Source: Mycteria americana
Taxonomy: Eukaryota; Chordata; Aves; Ciconiiformes; Ciconiidae
Assembly: GCF_035582795.1 (NCBI RefSeq)
Contig: NC_134370.1
Location: 50,393,501 to 50,457,500 of the forward strand
Direction of reading: 5' to 3'
Length of the DNA: 64,000 bases
Position numbers and translations under genes: made by a program
Notes under the pieces: model-generated
Told to the model about the DNA's origin: nothing
The model's database searches: none
The model's input: the letters and a program-made list of their open reading frames with translations, nothing else
Shown here: positions 1-11,057 of the stretch, piece by piece
Layout: every line of letters starts with the position of its first letter
How positions within the stretch are numbered: the first letter of the stretch is position 1

Positions 1-2364
1 ACTGAGACTCTTGACAATGTCAGCAGTCATCGAGATTTTAGGTTAAGAACAGGCATGAAATTTTCTCCTGAAGTCCAAGAAGCAATTGATGGAGTCAGTT
101 TTATAGCAGAGCACATGAAAAGTGATGACAACGACCAGAGTGTAAGTAAAAATGAGAAATCATCCCGGTCTTTCCAAACTTCATCTCCTGTCCTCCTCTG
201 TAACACACTTTTTCAGAAAGCATATTTGAACTCTCTAGCTATTCTGAAGTTTTTAGAGAGATTCTAGCTGTAGCTTATAAGAGGAAATAATTTTTGCCAT
301 TAAAAGAACTTAATGAATAGCAATTTGGTAAACACCGATACTCTCCTGGAAAGTAACATGGCTATTTCTACAGAGAGAGAATGTTGATTGTGCACTAAGT
401 CATGAAACACTCTTGAAAAAGCTGTGTTGTCACATTGAAGTAGTGTTTGGCAGCGGAAAAAAATAATATTCAGTTCCAGGTCAGAAAAAGAGTATTTTTC
501 CCCATCATATTCAGTAAGACTGTGACTCAACCCATGGCCAGGCCATGTTAACCAGAAACAAACTACCTGCAGCTCAAGCATTTATTTACCTAACTGGGCA
601 TAGAGAGAGGATTTAGTAAAAGTGATTAAATGCCTTTGCAAACACCCACTCTGGGCTAAGATATCTGTCCAGATGTGGCAAACACAATGGGCAGGATTGA
701 AATCCTAATGCCAGCAGAGCTGACACTTCTTTCATTTGAGTTAAATCAGACTTGTTATTGGCTATGAGAAGTACTTTATCCAGGACGCATTTAAGCAGCA
801 CTGCTGCTGCCCTGTTCACTTGCCCTACTCATGTGCTACTAGCTAGCACGCTAAAGCTGACATAAATACACTGTGCATAATGCTTGGAAAAACTCGGGTG
901 GTTCAGAGTTTTGTTTAGACAAGCACCCACAGTTAGGAAAAACCACCCTCATACCTACCAGTGTCCTCTCTCTGACCCAGATCCCAGTCAGACTCTAGGT
1001 TCTCTATTCCTGCTGTGCTCTCCCTCCCTCAGCCAAGCAGATTAAATAAAGTCTGGTTTCTGATCTTGCAAAAGTCCCTTGAGGAGCATGCTGCTGAGTA
1101 GTTCATGTTTTCTATTAGCTGAAATTACTGTCAATATAAATAAAGAAGATCAGCTATTAACATTAGACATGAGCTTGTAAACATTGAAACTGACTGAACA
1201 GAAGCAGACTTCATAGAGCAGAAAAAAAGTTTTCTAATAGCACAAAAATTCTTGCAAGAATATGTTGCATACTAAAGGATCTACAAAGCCTCCACTTGAT
1301 ATTAAGAACAATTTTCAAGTGTATTTTGTACAATAAAAATTAATTTAATGCTTTTCACACAGGGTCCTCTGATATTACATATCACTTTTCTAGATTCGTA
1401 ATTTTAATCTCTGCTTTCTTCCTTCATTATCATGGTCTGATAACAACTGTTCACGTACATTTACTATAGTCTGATTTCAGAAGCACACAATTCCCATTAG
1501 CAGCAGTGGAAATTAAAAGTGTGCACTGAAGGAAAAATATGTAATGTTCTAATATAAGACATGAGACAATTGACAAGCATGGTAAAGTCATCGAACTGAG
1601 GATATCCCACATGTAACTGGAATCAATGTTAGAGGAAAAAATGATCATTCCTGAGATGCAAATGAAGATTGACGTATTCCATCTTTACAATAATAGCCTG
1701 ATAGTCACTTCAGTTTGAGAACAGAATCTAAGGCCATGACTTTCACAGACAACATATGCAAGGCAAAAAGGGATTTTAATAAAAGCAACAGTATTAATAT
1801 GCATTAAAACCCTTGATTAAGATGACTGCTGATAAGAAAAGAACTCTGAAGCTAACCTTGTTTAACAGCAGTAAACATAATCTATTTTTGTCCACTGAGA
1901 TTAATAGCATCTGCAAACTAAAATTAAAGAAAAAAATTCCTTAATTGGATTATTCTGTGGGTCCTTCTGGACTGGCTTCCACCAGGCAGCCACACTCAGT
2001 ACCTGATGCATCCAAGACAGCTAAGAAATATTTACAGTATTTTTCTCCACTGCCCAGAATGATTGTAGGAGAAAAATCCCTTAATAAGCCTAAAGTAAGT
2101 TTATTCCCTGAACCTTGAGATCTGTTTCCTTTTATTTTTGTAAACAAAAACTTGGCACTAGCAAGAGGAAGAGCAAAAGAATATGACAAATTGCTAATAT
2201 CTTTAATTGGCTTTTTCTTCCAGGTCATTGAAGATTGGAAGTATGTTGCCATGGTAGTGGACAGGCTGTTTCTCTGGATATTCGTCCTTGTTTGTGTCCT
2301 GGGGACTGTTGGATTATTTCTGCAGCCACTTTTTCAAAACCACACTGCTGCCATGAACCCTTAG
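1..2364 (+). CDS. CHRNB4: Neuronal nicotinic acetylcholine receptor subunit beta-4, 3' end only
   Basis: Two coding segments are visible: 1-141 (open at the window edge, phase 0) and 2224-2364, ending in TAG at 2362-2364. The donor GTAAGT follows 141 and the acceptor TTTCTTCCAG precedes 2224; the junction falls between codons (DDNDQS then VIEDWK). The first segment is the end of the M3-M4 cytoplasmic loop, including the amphipathic stretch [20 protein letters not shown] just before M4. The second is M4 ([20 protein letters not shown]) and a short extracellular tail ending AAMNP, shorter than the human tail as I recall it. Beta4 is a non-alpha subunit that pairs with alpha3 in cation channels of autonomic ganglia. 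CHRNA3 follows head-to-tail on the same strand, as in other vertebrates. The ligand-binding domain and M1-M3 lie outside the window. Confidence 0.95.
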
Positions 2365-3014
2365 TTGTCATTTAAAATTGTCAATACTTACATAGATGTT
2401 GGGTCTCATTCTGCTCTCAGTTCCCCTCCACAGCGATGCCAACTGAGTTGCTCTTACATCAGATTTAGAGTAGGGAAATGGAAAGTAGGATTTGACTTGT
2501 TGTGATAGGGAAAAAAACCCAAAACAAACAGAGAACTATTATTTTTTCCAATGAGTTCAGTACTTCTGGTGATATCTTGGCCCTTTTTTCAATTATTTGA
2601 AGTCTGAACATTACAGAGAAAGTTTACTGTACAATATGCCATCCTGGCTCACAAGGATTATTATTAAAAAAGTATTTTACATACATCGCCTTAGGAAGGA
2701 CATTTTCTTTCCTTAGAATACTGCAATTTCCCTATTACAAAGAAGGTATTGCTATGACATTTATTTCCTTCAAATGCATCAAAACTATTTGTGTCTGATT
2801 TATAAAGAGCTTTATAGGTGGAATCACTGTTTAGTTGTTTGAGTGTGTTGAGCTGTGTGATATTTAAAACTGAACTGAGAAACAGAGACATACTTCTGAG
2901 CTAACCACTAATAGGTTTCTCACGTTGCCACCTCTGATAGCTGATTGACCAACAGAGGCCAAATTAATATATAGTAAACAAACATTTATATACTCTGTTC
3001 AATGATGAAACATA

Positions 3015-3020
3015 AATAAA
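3015..3020 (+). terminator. CHRNB4: Candidate poly(A) signal of CHRNB4
   Basis: AATAAA lies about 650 bases after the CHRNB4 stop codon. An ATTAAA variant at 2663-2668 is an alternative. Neither has a strong GT-rich element after it, so the true 3' end is uncertain. Confidence 0.3.
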
Positions 3021-4353
3021 ATGTAAGATTTAGTCCTGAAATGTTCCTGCAACTTTAACAGCTCATGTAACTGGGGTTCGTATACACTTTCATGAATCTA
3101 AGGCTAAGAGCACAGGAAAGCATCTGGAGAAGACAACTGTAAAAGGCAGCTAGAATGAGGAGAAGACACCTGAGAACCAACAGACCTGCATGTTTTGCTG
3201 GGGAGATTTTAATGCAGATTTAAGCATAATCCTCAACAAATTAGCTAGGAAAGCACATAATGCATGTACAGTCTTAAAGTCTTTGGCAAAGGATAGATCA
3301 AGGCCCTAGACTCCCATCACAGGACAAGCCCACCACACTTTGTTCCAGGTAGCTCGTAACCTGCAAAAAGAGAAGTAGGCTCCTGGCATTTTTCAAGCTA
3401 AACCAATCTCAGCGTTTCCTTGGGATGTTTTCAGAACACATAACAATTTTACCACCATTGACAGGTACAACTAATGACTGGTGACCAAACTGTTAAAATC
3501 CACTAGTACTTGTGAAGGGGATTTGAGGATCACCTGTCCCAGGGGAGGATTAGCTGACACCTAAACCTGTGTTCTTCAACAAGCCACAGATGAAGACAGC
3601 TCCGGCTTTATTTGCCCTCATCAAAACTGGGCTACATCTCTACCTAGATGACAATTCCCAGGCAGCTACAGATAACTACATAGATTTAGGCATGCCAAAA
3701 CAGCTACACCAACACCTTTCCAATTGTTCAGAGCAATTCCGGGACCTTTGCTGATTCCTGTGTTCACTCCCTCCCTGCCCATGCGCTCCCCAGCACTGCT
3801 GCCCCCCCTGCCACACACACACACCAGCACTGGAAGGGCTCTCCCGGGGGCCTGAGCACTGGAGCATGGCCTGGTGTGCGGCAGCCTAGGAAAGATACAA
3901 TGAAAAAGTACCAGAAGCAAGGTGGGTGAGGCTATGTGAGCAGCAGCAGCACCTCCCTTAGGTCATATGCTAGAAGAAGAAATGGTTGTAACATTGTCAT
4001 CCTCCCTTCCACTCCCCTTCCTCTATGCACTGTAACTATGTCCGCTGCTGAAGACAGGACAAGAAGGTGAAGGATGACTGTGGGACAGCCCTATTAATGC
4101 AGGTATGGCCTGCGACCATAGAAGCTGCCACATCCTTCTCTCCCAGAGGGTGGCAATGCTCTGGTCACCTCCCCAAACATTAACCGTTCTGGACATTTCC
4201 CATGGTGACTGGTGGGCGGTATAAAGTTTAAATGGGTCAAACCTGCTTTCCCCACCTCAAATGTCTTCTCCTTCTCAAACCTAGAGAGCAGAGCTATTTC
4301 TCTGCAGGCAAGTGAAACAGCTGTGAGATGAGATGGGGCACAGGCAGCCGCCT

Positions 4354-4405
4354 GGGAGCAGAGGGGTGCCTTCACCCATGGGAGCAGAGGGGTGCCTTCA
4401 GCCAT
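4354..4405 (+). repeat. 26-bp tandem duplication
   Basis: Two adjacent copies (4354-4379 and 4380-4405) begin GGGAGCAGAGGGGTGCCTTC and differ at one position. They lie between CHRNB4 and CHRNA3. No function is evident. Confidence 0.85.
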
Positions 4406-4866
4406 GCAGGGAGATGCTCCTCTGTGTTAGGTTCTATGCCGGGAGCTGCCGTGGCACAGAACATCACAAGCACACGTGCACACACTGCTCCAGCTGCTAA
4501 GAAGCTTTTTCTGCTTCAGAGAAGCCAGAGCATCTGCCAGCACTGCACAGACAGTGTAAAGGTGAAGCCCTTTTAAATCCCACAATAATCCTGAACAGTG
4601 AATCTGAAAGAGGCAGCGCAGACCTCAGCACAGACTTAACGCACCTGTGAGCTACTACACACTCCTGCAGGGCAGAAGGGAGAGGGACTCACCCAGCCAA
4701 GCAACCAAGGGTGCAGCAAGTCAGGTGCAGACCCTGCAGTCCACCCGACTGACACTGGACCCGTGCAGAGCAGAGACCCCTCTCTCTGCTCTTTTCACCC
4801 AACATCAACAGCACTTTTGGCTCTGTCCCACTCTCACCCTCCTACCAATCATTACTCCTTTCCCTG

Positions 4867-5077
4867 CTCCCTTCCTCTTCTTCCTCTTCTTCCTCTTCTT
4901 CCCGTTCTTCCCCTTCTTCTTCCTCTTCTTCCCCTTCTTCCCCTTCTTCTTCTTCTTCCTCCTCCTCCTCTTCTTCTTCTTCTTCCCCCTCCTCCTCTTC
5001 TTCTTCTTCCTCTTCTTCTTCTTCTTCTTCCTCCTCCTCCTCTTTTTCTTCTTCTTCTTCTTCTCCTCCTACCCCTC
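4867..5077 (+). repeat. Long polypyrimidine (TTC/TCC)n tract
   Basis: From 4867 to 5070 the + strand is C and T only, except for one G at 4904; 4905-5070 is an unbroken run of 166 pyrimidines. It is mostly CTT and CCT triplets with local mirror symmetry. One A (5071) and six more pyrimidines follow. Apparent open frames here encode only poly-Phe/Leu/Pro or, on the other strand, poly-Arg/Gly, and are not genes. Such tracts can form triplex (H-) DNA. Confidence 0.95.
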
Positions 5078-8040
5078 ACTGCCTGAATGCAACTGAAATG
5101 AGGCCTCCAGTACTCCTATCTCATAGTTGGCTTTATCTTTATGAGCAGTAATGACTGATAACACTGGGCTCCCTAACTGCAGCCTTCAGCTGAATTATCC
5201 CCAGCATAGACAAAAGTTTTAGAAAGGATTTGGCAGCTCAGCTAGCAGCTAACACAGAGCACAGGCAGATAGAGGCCTCAGACTTGACAAACCCAGAAGA
5301 AGCTTTCAAAAGGCACATCCCTGGCCCCAGGGAGATGCCTGCAGAACTAGAGCTCCGCATACAGGAAATAGTGGGCTCTGGTGCTTTCCATACACTGTGG
5401 CCACCTTATTCCTTTTTTAATCATGAGTGAAGCAATATACTCTTCCTAGTTATGTTCTTGGAAAACACCACTGTATTTTTTTTAAGTTTCCAGAAATAAT
5501 TCAATCCATATCAAACTTCAGAATGGAAAATTTCACCCAAATTCCTAAAATTTTGAAAAATCTGACTTCCTAAAACTGTGGTTTCAGAATGGGAAATGCT
5601 ATGTTTGCCTAACCCTCAGCAGCTCCGCCTACGTAATACATAGAACTGTTCCCAGTTTAACTTGTCAAAGAATTGTAGGGTTTTCCAGTTTGATCTTTTG
5701 GCAAAATTTCAAAAATAAAATATTTCTCTTTTATTTTATAAATAAATAAACAAAAGGCTCCATCCCCATTCCCTACCATGACAAAACTCTTTAACCCTGA
5801 CCAATCCTGTCTTCCGTCAGAACACATAGAAGTGCGAACACCATCACACACATGCACCATCTGCCTCCAGGTGAGTTTATTTGGAACTGTTACCACACCC
5901 CTGCAACAACAACAAACTAGAAAGACCAGCAGTGTTGGCTTTTTATAGAGGGAGCATCAATACCCCAGACAACAGTGGGAAAATATCCTTTTCCTCATCA
6001 CCTGAATTGATTAAGATTTGATCCTAACAAATTTTAACAAAGTAAAACACCTCTAAAAGTGGCATGTTTATTAAAAAGCAAAGGCTATGTAGTTTGTTAC
6101 TGCAGATCTTCTTGGGTAGATCAGCTTCCCCCTACCCATACAAATTCTGCTTCTATGTAGTTCTGCAATGCAGTCATGGTGATGTGTTCTTATCACATCA
6201 CACTCCCTAGCCATAAAAATAATCCTACCACAAACCTGAGCTGATTTCACCAGGAGCTCCAGCACGGGATGTTAGAAACAAAATACCCATGCATACAAAC
6301 ACCACTGAAACTTTCGGTAACTAGGCAAATTAAGCTAAAATACCTGTATCTCTTGAGGCAATGGTTCTTTGCTGCCTCTGCAGATCAGATGTTTCCAAAT
6401 TATTCAGGCTTAAGCACTGACTTTTGGGGAACACATGTTATGATCTGATCTTTGAAGCTTTAGCTCATTTCTAGTTGGGACTAAAAAGAAACAAACAAAA
6501 ATCTTAGTTATAATGCTGCTTATACATGGAAACCAAGAAGGCAGAAAGGGAAAACATCTAGTCTCAATGCCCTGGAAATGCAAAAAAAAAGTATCCACAA
6601 AGGGTTAAGCTAAAAGACCAAGCAGATGAGTTCTCTGGAAAAAAAAAGAAATAAAATCAAATGGACAGTAAAGCCTATTTCCTCCAAGCTAATAGAATTA
6701 CAGAAATTATCATAAAAGCATGTGTCTGGGGATGGAGTGAATGATGCTCTGAGAGACAGGGCAAACAGGATAAACAAGTTCTGTGCCAAGAGCAGCTGAA
6801 CCCAGTCTGATTCTCCTTCTCCCAGTGCTACCTCTTAACACAGTGCCAAATGGGGTCATCATTTATCCTGCCCTAATGGCAGGGAGTGAAGCACCTATTG
6901 GGTGCAGCCTCCTGTCCCACAGGGCTTCCTTGTCATCATTTCCAAAAACAAGGGTGGAATCCCGCATTTTTCTCTCTCCCCCTCCTCCCTCCACACAGAC
7001 TGCCCAGATGTGTGCAACAACCACTGCATGCAAGAGCCTTGCATCACCTGGTCATTCAAGGGGGCACAAAAACTAACATATAAATTAACAAGGAAGCTGA
7101 TGGGCACCTGAGAAATGAGTCACTTTGCAATTCATGATTTTATGATTGAACTTCAAACACAACTCCCTATTCTTCCCCATCTCCTTCACCCTGAACAATA
7201 AGGTTTTGTGGGATCAAGCTGGGATCCTATACTCCTATTCCCCTTCCCAAATTTCACCTTTCTAATCCATGAAAGCAGGAACAGTCCAAAGGCAGCTATT
7301 CTCAAGAGCTTTGGTCAAGTTTGGTCTCCAACTCAAACCCCTGGCTCTTGCCAGATGCCAGCTGCTATGTATATCACTCTGGGCGTAGATCCTGGCAACA
7401 GTTGTACATGTCTTTAATTATTCCTGGGAATAGCACATCCTTTTTATACAATCAAGCACCTAGCACATGCGCTTGCAAGACGAGACACAGGCAGGAAAAA
7501 AACCTCAACATTAGCAGCATAATTGGAAATTCAGGTCCCATAATCTCAGTTCACTGCTAAATCAGGCATCCCTAATGTCAATATACGTTTCAGCACAATT
7601 CAATTATAAGATTTTTATTAATTAAACTTCTCCTAGTAGCTTGGCATGAGCTTCTGATAGAGAAGGATCCTGTATAGCAGCTGACTGGAAAAATCTTTAG
7701 CATTGTCAGATAACTAGGTTCATTTATGCACCAGTTTAAGGACTCTTGCCTATTATCCTTGCCAGAAGACTGCTCTTTGCCTACAATAACATCTGTTTTG
7801 CCTGCAATTTATTTGCTGTTTCCAATGCTCTGACAGCCTGGGTAGCTAGAAAGGGGGCAGCACAGCAAACCTAATGGGAGCTCACTGCGCAGAACTGTGT
7901 TCGGGGTCCTGCCGTCTGCTGCTTCCAGGCGTTTCACGCATCGGAGGAGCGGAGCTCTCTGTACTTCCCATGCTCATACAATCCTGGCAGCTAAGCTCAT
8001 CTTCAACAGCCTCTGTCGACAGGCAGTAATTCATAACACC

Positions 8041-10978
8041 ATGGAGAGCACTCACACTCTCCTTCTAACTGCTGCTGTTTGCTTTCTCTGTCAAGGTGAG
8101 TGATCCTTAATTTGTTTATTCTTTGTTGGTGAAGGGGGGGGTGTTGAAAAGGTGAACAGGAGATGGCTTTGGTGCAAATTATTTTTAAGAAGTGCTGAAG
8201 CTGACTCCAAACTAATGGATAAATTTAGAGAATCCTAGTACAGCTCTTTTTGTTACATAGTTTGTTGTTGGTTTGTTTGTTTTTTTTTATTTCTCCTTGT
8301 AAAGTAGTTAAGTAGTCCTGATTCAAGATGCCAAACAGGACACACAAAGCCATTTTAGCATTAAGAAGAGAAAGCACCTTACATGTAAAGGTGTGGTTTT
8401 ACATATTGTAGAGAAGACCACAAGAAAGTGACAATATTAAACAGCTTTAAATATGTGCTGCAAACAGTGCACCTTCTCTCTGCAGATATAGAAAGCACCA
8501 AAACATTTAAATAAAAAAAAACATTAATGCAGTTCTCTAGATACAGTGGATGCTAGATTTAATTAGAGTGCGGGTGATATGTAAAAAGGCTGGCACTTTG
8601 GGATTGATTATAATAGATACTCGTTAAGATCTAGCTTTAAAATTATTTACATAAAAGATTTGGGAGTATTTGTTCCAGCAAATCTTGATCTGAGAGATAT
8701 GAGATACCAATAAATAATAAGGGCAAGTCTGCAAGGCTAGCAGTTAAAGTGTGAAAGAAATGCGTTCATTTTTTAGTTAGCAAGTTGGCTTGAATGATTT
8801 CACCAATCTGAAAATAAAATTGCCCTCCAAGTGAACAGGAGAAGGGTGGGGGGAACAGGTTTTAGCTGAATACAGTTTCACATGAGGGGAACCCTCTTGT
8901 CTTAGGGAGAAGGGAGCTCTTACAAAGATCGGAAGGTAACACCTGCTTTGTGAAACACTACAGATCAGTCACCTGCAGATAATTCTACCTCCCATCTCTT
9001 TCTCTACTGAAAAAAACTGTCTGGCAAAAAAAATAAACATGCCCTTGCAAATATCTGTACATTCATATTTGTGTTTCAAAGGAACTGTGGAGTATGTTCA
9101 ACAGACTTCAGTTATGTGCCTTTGCCAAATTTGCATAGTGTCATCCATAAATGACAAAACAGGCCTTTTTTGGTTTTCAGTTGGAGTGCTTGAAGATGTG
9201 TCATCCAGAAGAGATTTTAAGAGAGAGTCTCCTAAAAATAAAAGGCTGTGGGCTTTTAAATAGCACCTAGTTGTCAGGATGGCTATTGCCTAGCTAGCTC
9301 CAAGACTAAAAAGGTAGTTTGAAATACAGGCTCTCACACCTCATCCCGAAACAGTTGAAAGACCTTGTTGTTTAAGAATTTCCGTTTGCAGCCTTTCTGT
9401 CTCAAGGCACCATAAGCAGCAGTTATCAGTGGCAAAATGGACAACAGGAATATATTATGAATAAAAATTACTTAGAATAATAAATAGATAATTAGCACGT
9501 TTCTTTGAATATGCTGAAAAGTCTTTTAATATAATGGTCAATCTTTTTTTAATCCTTTTTTTCATATTTTAACAAGCAGGCTGTTACCATCACTATAATC
9601 GTGCAACCATGACTCAGGCTAGAAAGCAGAGTTCTCATTTCCTGGGAATCCTCCTATTGCAAAACACTCCAACAGCTTACAAGCGGCCTGGTCTGTTGGG
9701 TTACACTTTTCCCTTCCTCTGCTCCACACCCCTGCAGTTTCGGCAGGTCTAGGGGACTAGGCCTGTGAGGGGAAAGTGCTTTTGCACCTCCAGTTCTTCA
9801 GTAACTCCCTGAAACTATTTTTTTAACCCATTTGCAAAGATGCACATGAGGAAAACTCTGTCATAGCATTGCCTTTCATTGCTTTTCTTCTCCCAGCCTA
9901 AGTAAATGCCAATCATGACACACTACTACCCGCTTACACAAGGCTTGGCCTTTTCCGACGCATCACATGGATGCTAAGTGATTAATACACAGCAAGATGG
10001 GTACTAAAAGCGGCATTACCCCCCACTCCGACTAAGCATCCCCACATGGGGTCCTGCTGCCTCGGAGGGTGCTGCACCTGCCTCCGTGGCCGCTCACCCC
10101 GCCGTGCCCTCCACAGGCTGCTGCGGGTCCGAGGCCGAGCACCGGCTCTACGCAGCCCTCTTCAAGAGCTACAACCAGTTCGTCCGTCCCGTCAAGAACG
10201 TCTCGGACCCCGTCATCATCCAGTTCGAGGTGTCCATGTCCCAGCTGGTGAAGGTGGTGAGTACCCGCCCCGCCGGGGCGCTCGCGGCGACGGGAGGGCC
10301 GGCGCCGCTCCCGACACACCTCTGTTTTCTAGGACGAAGTGAACCAGATAATGGAAACCAACTTGTGGCTGAAGCACGTAAGTAGAGCTCTCTGATAGCC
10401 CAGACAGCACCATCTCAGCTCCTCCCCAGCGCGGGAGGTGCTCCCCACTCCGGGCGGGGGGATCCCGGCCCTCACGGGCCGCGCCAGGGGGCAGGAAGAG
10501 ACGCTTGCCCAGCGAGGCATCTGCGAGCTCCCGGGAGCACCGGGCTCGCCAGGCCAGCGCCAGGCCTCCCTCCCTCGGGGCAAAGGCGCAGCCTAGGGAG
10601 GCATCACGGGCACAGGCAAGGCCCCCACCGGGGCCCAGGGCTCCAACAACGGCCGCCCCCCTCAGCGCTCTCCTCCGCGCCGGGAACGCCGCCGGGACGC
10701 CCTCGCCGGCGTGCTGCTGCCCCCCAGCGGCGCGCGGCGGCCGCGGAACGCCTCCCGCCGCGGGCGCCGGCATCGGCACCGCGCGGCAGATCCCTCAGCG
10801 GCTCCCCCGACCGGGGCTGAGGGGAGGGAAGGGGAGGGAAGGGGAGGGGAGCAGAGGGGAGCAGCGCTGCACGGCCCTGCTCTGCCCGGCCCTCCGCGCC
10901 GCCTGCCCGGGCAGGGCTGGCGCCCGGGCCCCTGCAAGGGGACACCTCCGAGCTCCTTAACTGACCGGCCAGAAACAA

Positions 10979-11057
<79 letters not shown>

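Larger units (their letters stand above)
2365..8040. other. CHRNB4-CHRNA3 intergenic region with CHRNB4 3' UTR and CHRNA3 upstream sequence
   Basis: No coding exon was recognised. The left part should be CHRNB4 3' UTR. It holds a 26-bp tandem duplication (4354-4405), a long polypyrimidine tract (about 4867-5077) and short CA-rich stretches near 3818-3833. The last few hundred bases should contain the CHRNA3 promoter and 5' UTR; they are moderately GC-rich but not a clear CpG island. In mammals this interval carries cis elements that co-regulate the receptor cluster; I could not identify a specific conserved element by eye. Confidence 0.6.

Noticed and set aside
4647-5096. A 149-codon frame rich in Phe, Leu and Pro, with an Arg-rich frame on the opposite strand
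   Set aside because: This is a direct translation of the polypyrimidine tract; it has no normal codon use or family resemblance.
7897-8040. In-frame upstream extension of CHRNA3 exon 1
   Set aside because: The frame is open, but its first codon is GTG. The first ATG in frame is 8041, in a strong initiation context, and it opens a good signal peptide.
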